NCBI GenBank assembly: GCA_009845505.1 | Contig: VXZL01000221.1 | Coordinates: 1 to 6,987 of the forward strand | DNA: 6,987 nt | Reading direction: 5' to 3' | Origin: Candidatus Poribacteria bacterium | GTDB taxonomy: Bacteria; Poribacteria; WGA-4E; WGA-3G | Shown: positions 6,009 through 6,987 of the stretch, in pieces | Layout of the letters: each line of letters begins with the position of its first letter | Position numbering within the stretch: the first letter of the stretch is position 1 | Position numbers and translations under genes: made by a program | The notes under the pieces: model-generated | What the model saw: only the letters and a program-made list of their open reading frames with translations | The model's database searches: none | Told to the model about the DNA's origin: nothing

Positions 6009-6794
6009 TATATCAAGGTTCGGATGCAATGGATCATCAAGACGGACAAGATTCAACCGCCCAATAATCTCTTTGCCGTGTCCCTGAATAATGGCACCTG
6101 GGCTGCCTTTCGGAAGCAGTGGCACTCCATTACCCAAAACCATGTTCTCTGTTACATCTGACAATGAGGCATTGATATTCGCAGCACCTGCACCTTTTAC
6201 GAGTGAGTTCAGGCTGCCACGGTTGTGCGTTCGTCCTTGTTCAAAACCAGATCCGGAACCGAAAGCACCGCGACCCGTGCCGCTACCTAAACCGTCCCCG
6301 ACACCTGCACTGAGACCATCTGTAATTCCGCCTTCACTGGGCAATCCGGCAGCAGGTAGTGCATCTGATGTCGTCGGTAGTTTCGCAGCAGTTGACAGGG
6401 GTTGTGTGGTATGCTTAATAACCGGAGACGCATTCGCCACTTTGACGTGTTGTCCTCTGGGTGCGGCTGGAGCACCCCCCATTAAGGATGCTGCGGGTGC
6501 CGCCGTTGCGGAGGACCTCGCTGCATGTGCAAGTGTTGTGCGACGTGGTGTGGTCTCAGTTTCTGGAACGACTGTCAAATCCGGTGGAACCGGGGTTGGA
6601 AGAACCACTTCTGGCTTAGCGACAATATCCCTTTTCGCAGCCTGTGGTGGTGTAAGAATAAAAAAACTCACATCGATGGCATCTCGTGCTTTTAATGGAT
6701 TCGCCGAGATCGCAATATACCCTACAACGACTGCAAGGCAGGCGTGCACGACCAGCGATACCATCCATGCAAGAGGCGTACGGCGTGATTTCAT
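6006..6794 (-). CDS. TonB-like membrane-anchored Gly/Pro-rich protein (N-terminal part, lacks a TonB C-terminal domain)
   Basis: A 262-residue product with the layout of a TonB/TolA-type N-terminus. It has a basic MKSRRTP start, one membrane span at about 10-30 (MVSLVVHACLAVVVGYIAI), then DVSFFILTPPQAAK at 41-54, as in energy-transducer proteins. A Pro-rich region follows (about 60-85), then an Ala-rich region (90-150) and a Gly-rich repeat (GDGLGSGTGRGAFGSGSG, about 166-183). It should sit in the inner membrane with the long flexible part in the periplasm. No TonB C-terminal domain is present; instead the frame continues through one TGA into DUF4159. The start was set at ATG 6794, 8 nt after AGGAGG, rather than the GTG at 6803 that overlaps that site. 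Function is unknown; an envelope role is inferred from topology only. Confidence 0.8.
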   Translation of the reverse strand: MKSRRTPLAWMVSLVVHACLAVVVGYIAISANPLKARDAIDVSFFILTPPQAAKRDIVAKPEVVLPTPVPPDLTVVPETETTPRRTTLAHAARSSATAAPAASLMGGAPAAPRGQHVKVANASPVIKHTTQPLSTAAKLPTTSDALPAAGLPSEGGITDGLSAGVGDGLGSGTGRGAFGSGSGFEQGRTHNRGSLNSLVKGAGAANINASLSDVTENMVLGNGVPLLPKGSPGAIIQGHGKEIIGRLNLVRLDDPLHPNLDI

Positions 6795-6802
6795 GATACG
6801 CA

Positions 6803-6808
6803 CCTCCT
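6803..6808 (-). promoter_or_regulatory. Shine-Dalgarno AGGAGG deciding the TonB-like gene start
   Basis: On the minus strand AGGAGG is followed by 8 nt (TGCGTATC) and ATG at 6794. This is a full anti-SD match at good spacing, against the alternative GTG at 6803 that overlaps it. Confidence 0.8.
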
Positions 6809-6987
6809 ATGGGTTCAAGAGTTAATATCCTAACGTCTGTTATATCTTATTTGCTCTCATCTTAACCGAATTCAATGGTGAGAAAGTTAAACAAGATCCC
6901 TTCTGCCGTTAAAGACACAATTTTGGGGTGGAAAGGGTGCATAATTTGAAAAAACTTCGATTTTAACTCCGAAAATCAGATGACACA

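Noticed and set aside
6091..6825. Long plus-strand open frame opposite the TonB-like gene (244 codons)
   Set aside because: It is a shadow of the Ala/Gly/Pro-rich minus-strand gene, which has a full Shine-Dalgarno, membrane span and recognisable layout; the plus-strand product resembles nothing.
6809..6900. Sigma-70 promoter for the TonB-like gene (TAAGAT and TATAAC-like boxes)
   Set aside because: No -35 box at acceptable spacing; the AT-rich sequence gives several equally poor choices.
6949..6977. GATTTT/AAAATC hairpin followed by six T on the minus strand, as terminator of a gene beyond the right edge
   Set aside because: The stem is almost entirely A/T and weak, and no upstream gene is visible to support it.
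1..6987. CRISPR array, tRNA or rRNA genes, transposase, toxin-antitoxin or phage genes
   Set aside because: No regularly spaced direct repeats, cloverleaf-like sequence, transposase motifs or small paired genes of that kind were seen on either strand.

Overview
The window looks like chromosomal DNA from an uncultured, Gram-negative-type bacterium of moderate GC content. Two things hint at a Candidatus Poribacteria-like or planctomycete-like lineage: a TonB-type N-terminus joined to a DUF4159 domain, and short palindromic repeats scattered between and inside genes. This taxonomic guess is inference only. TGG is used for Trp and TAA, TAG and TGA all serve as stops, so the standard bacterial code is assumed.

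Layout: (1) 3-1310, plus strand, the 3' part of a CorC/HlyC-type CNNM-CBS membrane protein whose start lies left of the window. (2) 1367-4956, minus strand, five co-directional genes read right to left: a two-domain rhodanese (thiosulfate sulfurtransferase type), a small DUF4242-like protein, a tandem 6-pyruvoyl-tetrahydropterin synthase (PTPS) fusion, GTP cyclohydrolase I (folE) and a classical short-chain dehydrogenase (SDR). A consensus-perfect sigma-70 promoter (TTGACA, 17 nt, TATAAT) lies at 5046-5074 ahead of the rhodanese. An inverted-repeat element of about 75 bp sits between rhodanese and the DUF4242-like gene. (3) A strong rho-independent terminator at 5131-5170 closes the next minus-strand unit. 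(4) 5211-6794, minus strand, a TonB-like membrane-anchored, Gly/Pro-rich segment followed in the same reading frame by a DUF4159 domain, split by one TGA at 6006-6008.

How the genes may work together: PTPS, folE and SDR match, enzyme for enzyme, the three steps from GTP to tetrahydrobiopterin (GTP cyclohydrolase I, PTPS, sepiapterin reductase, which is itself an SDR). The PTPS protein is two fused copies with complementary loss of catalytic residues: the C-terminal copy keeps the Cys, the N-terminal copy keeps the Asp-His pair. Because the PTPS triad is known to be formed between subunits, the fusion could be an obligate two-domain enzyme. This is the most interesting signal here, together with the TGA-split TonB-like/DUF4159 gene and a small palindrome that encodes the same peptide, GVSNP, inside both the SDR and folE.

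Two starts were moved downstream from GTG codons to ATGs with good Shine-Dalgarno spacing (SDR to 2131, TonB-like gene to 6794).
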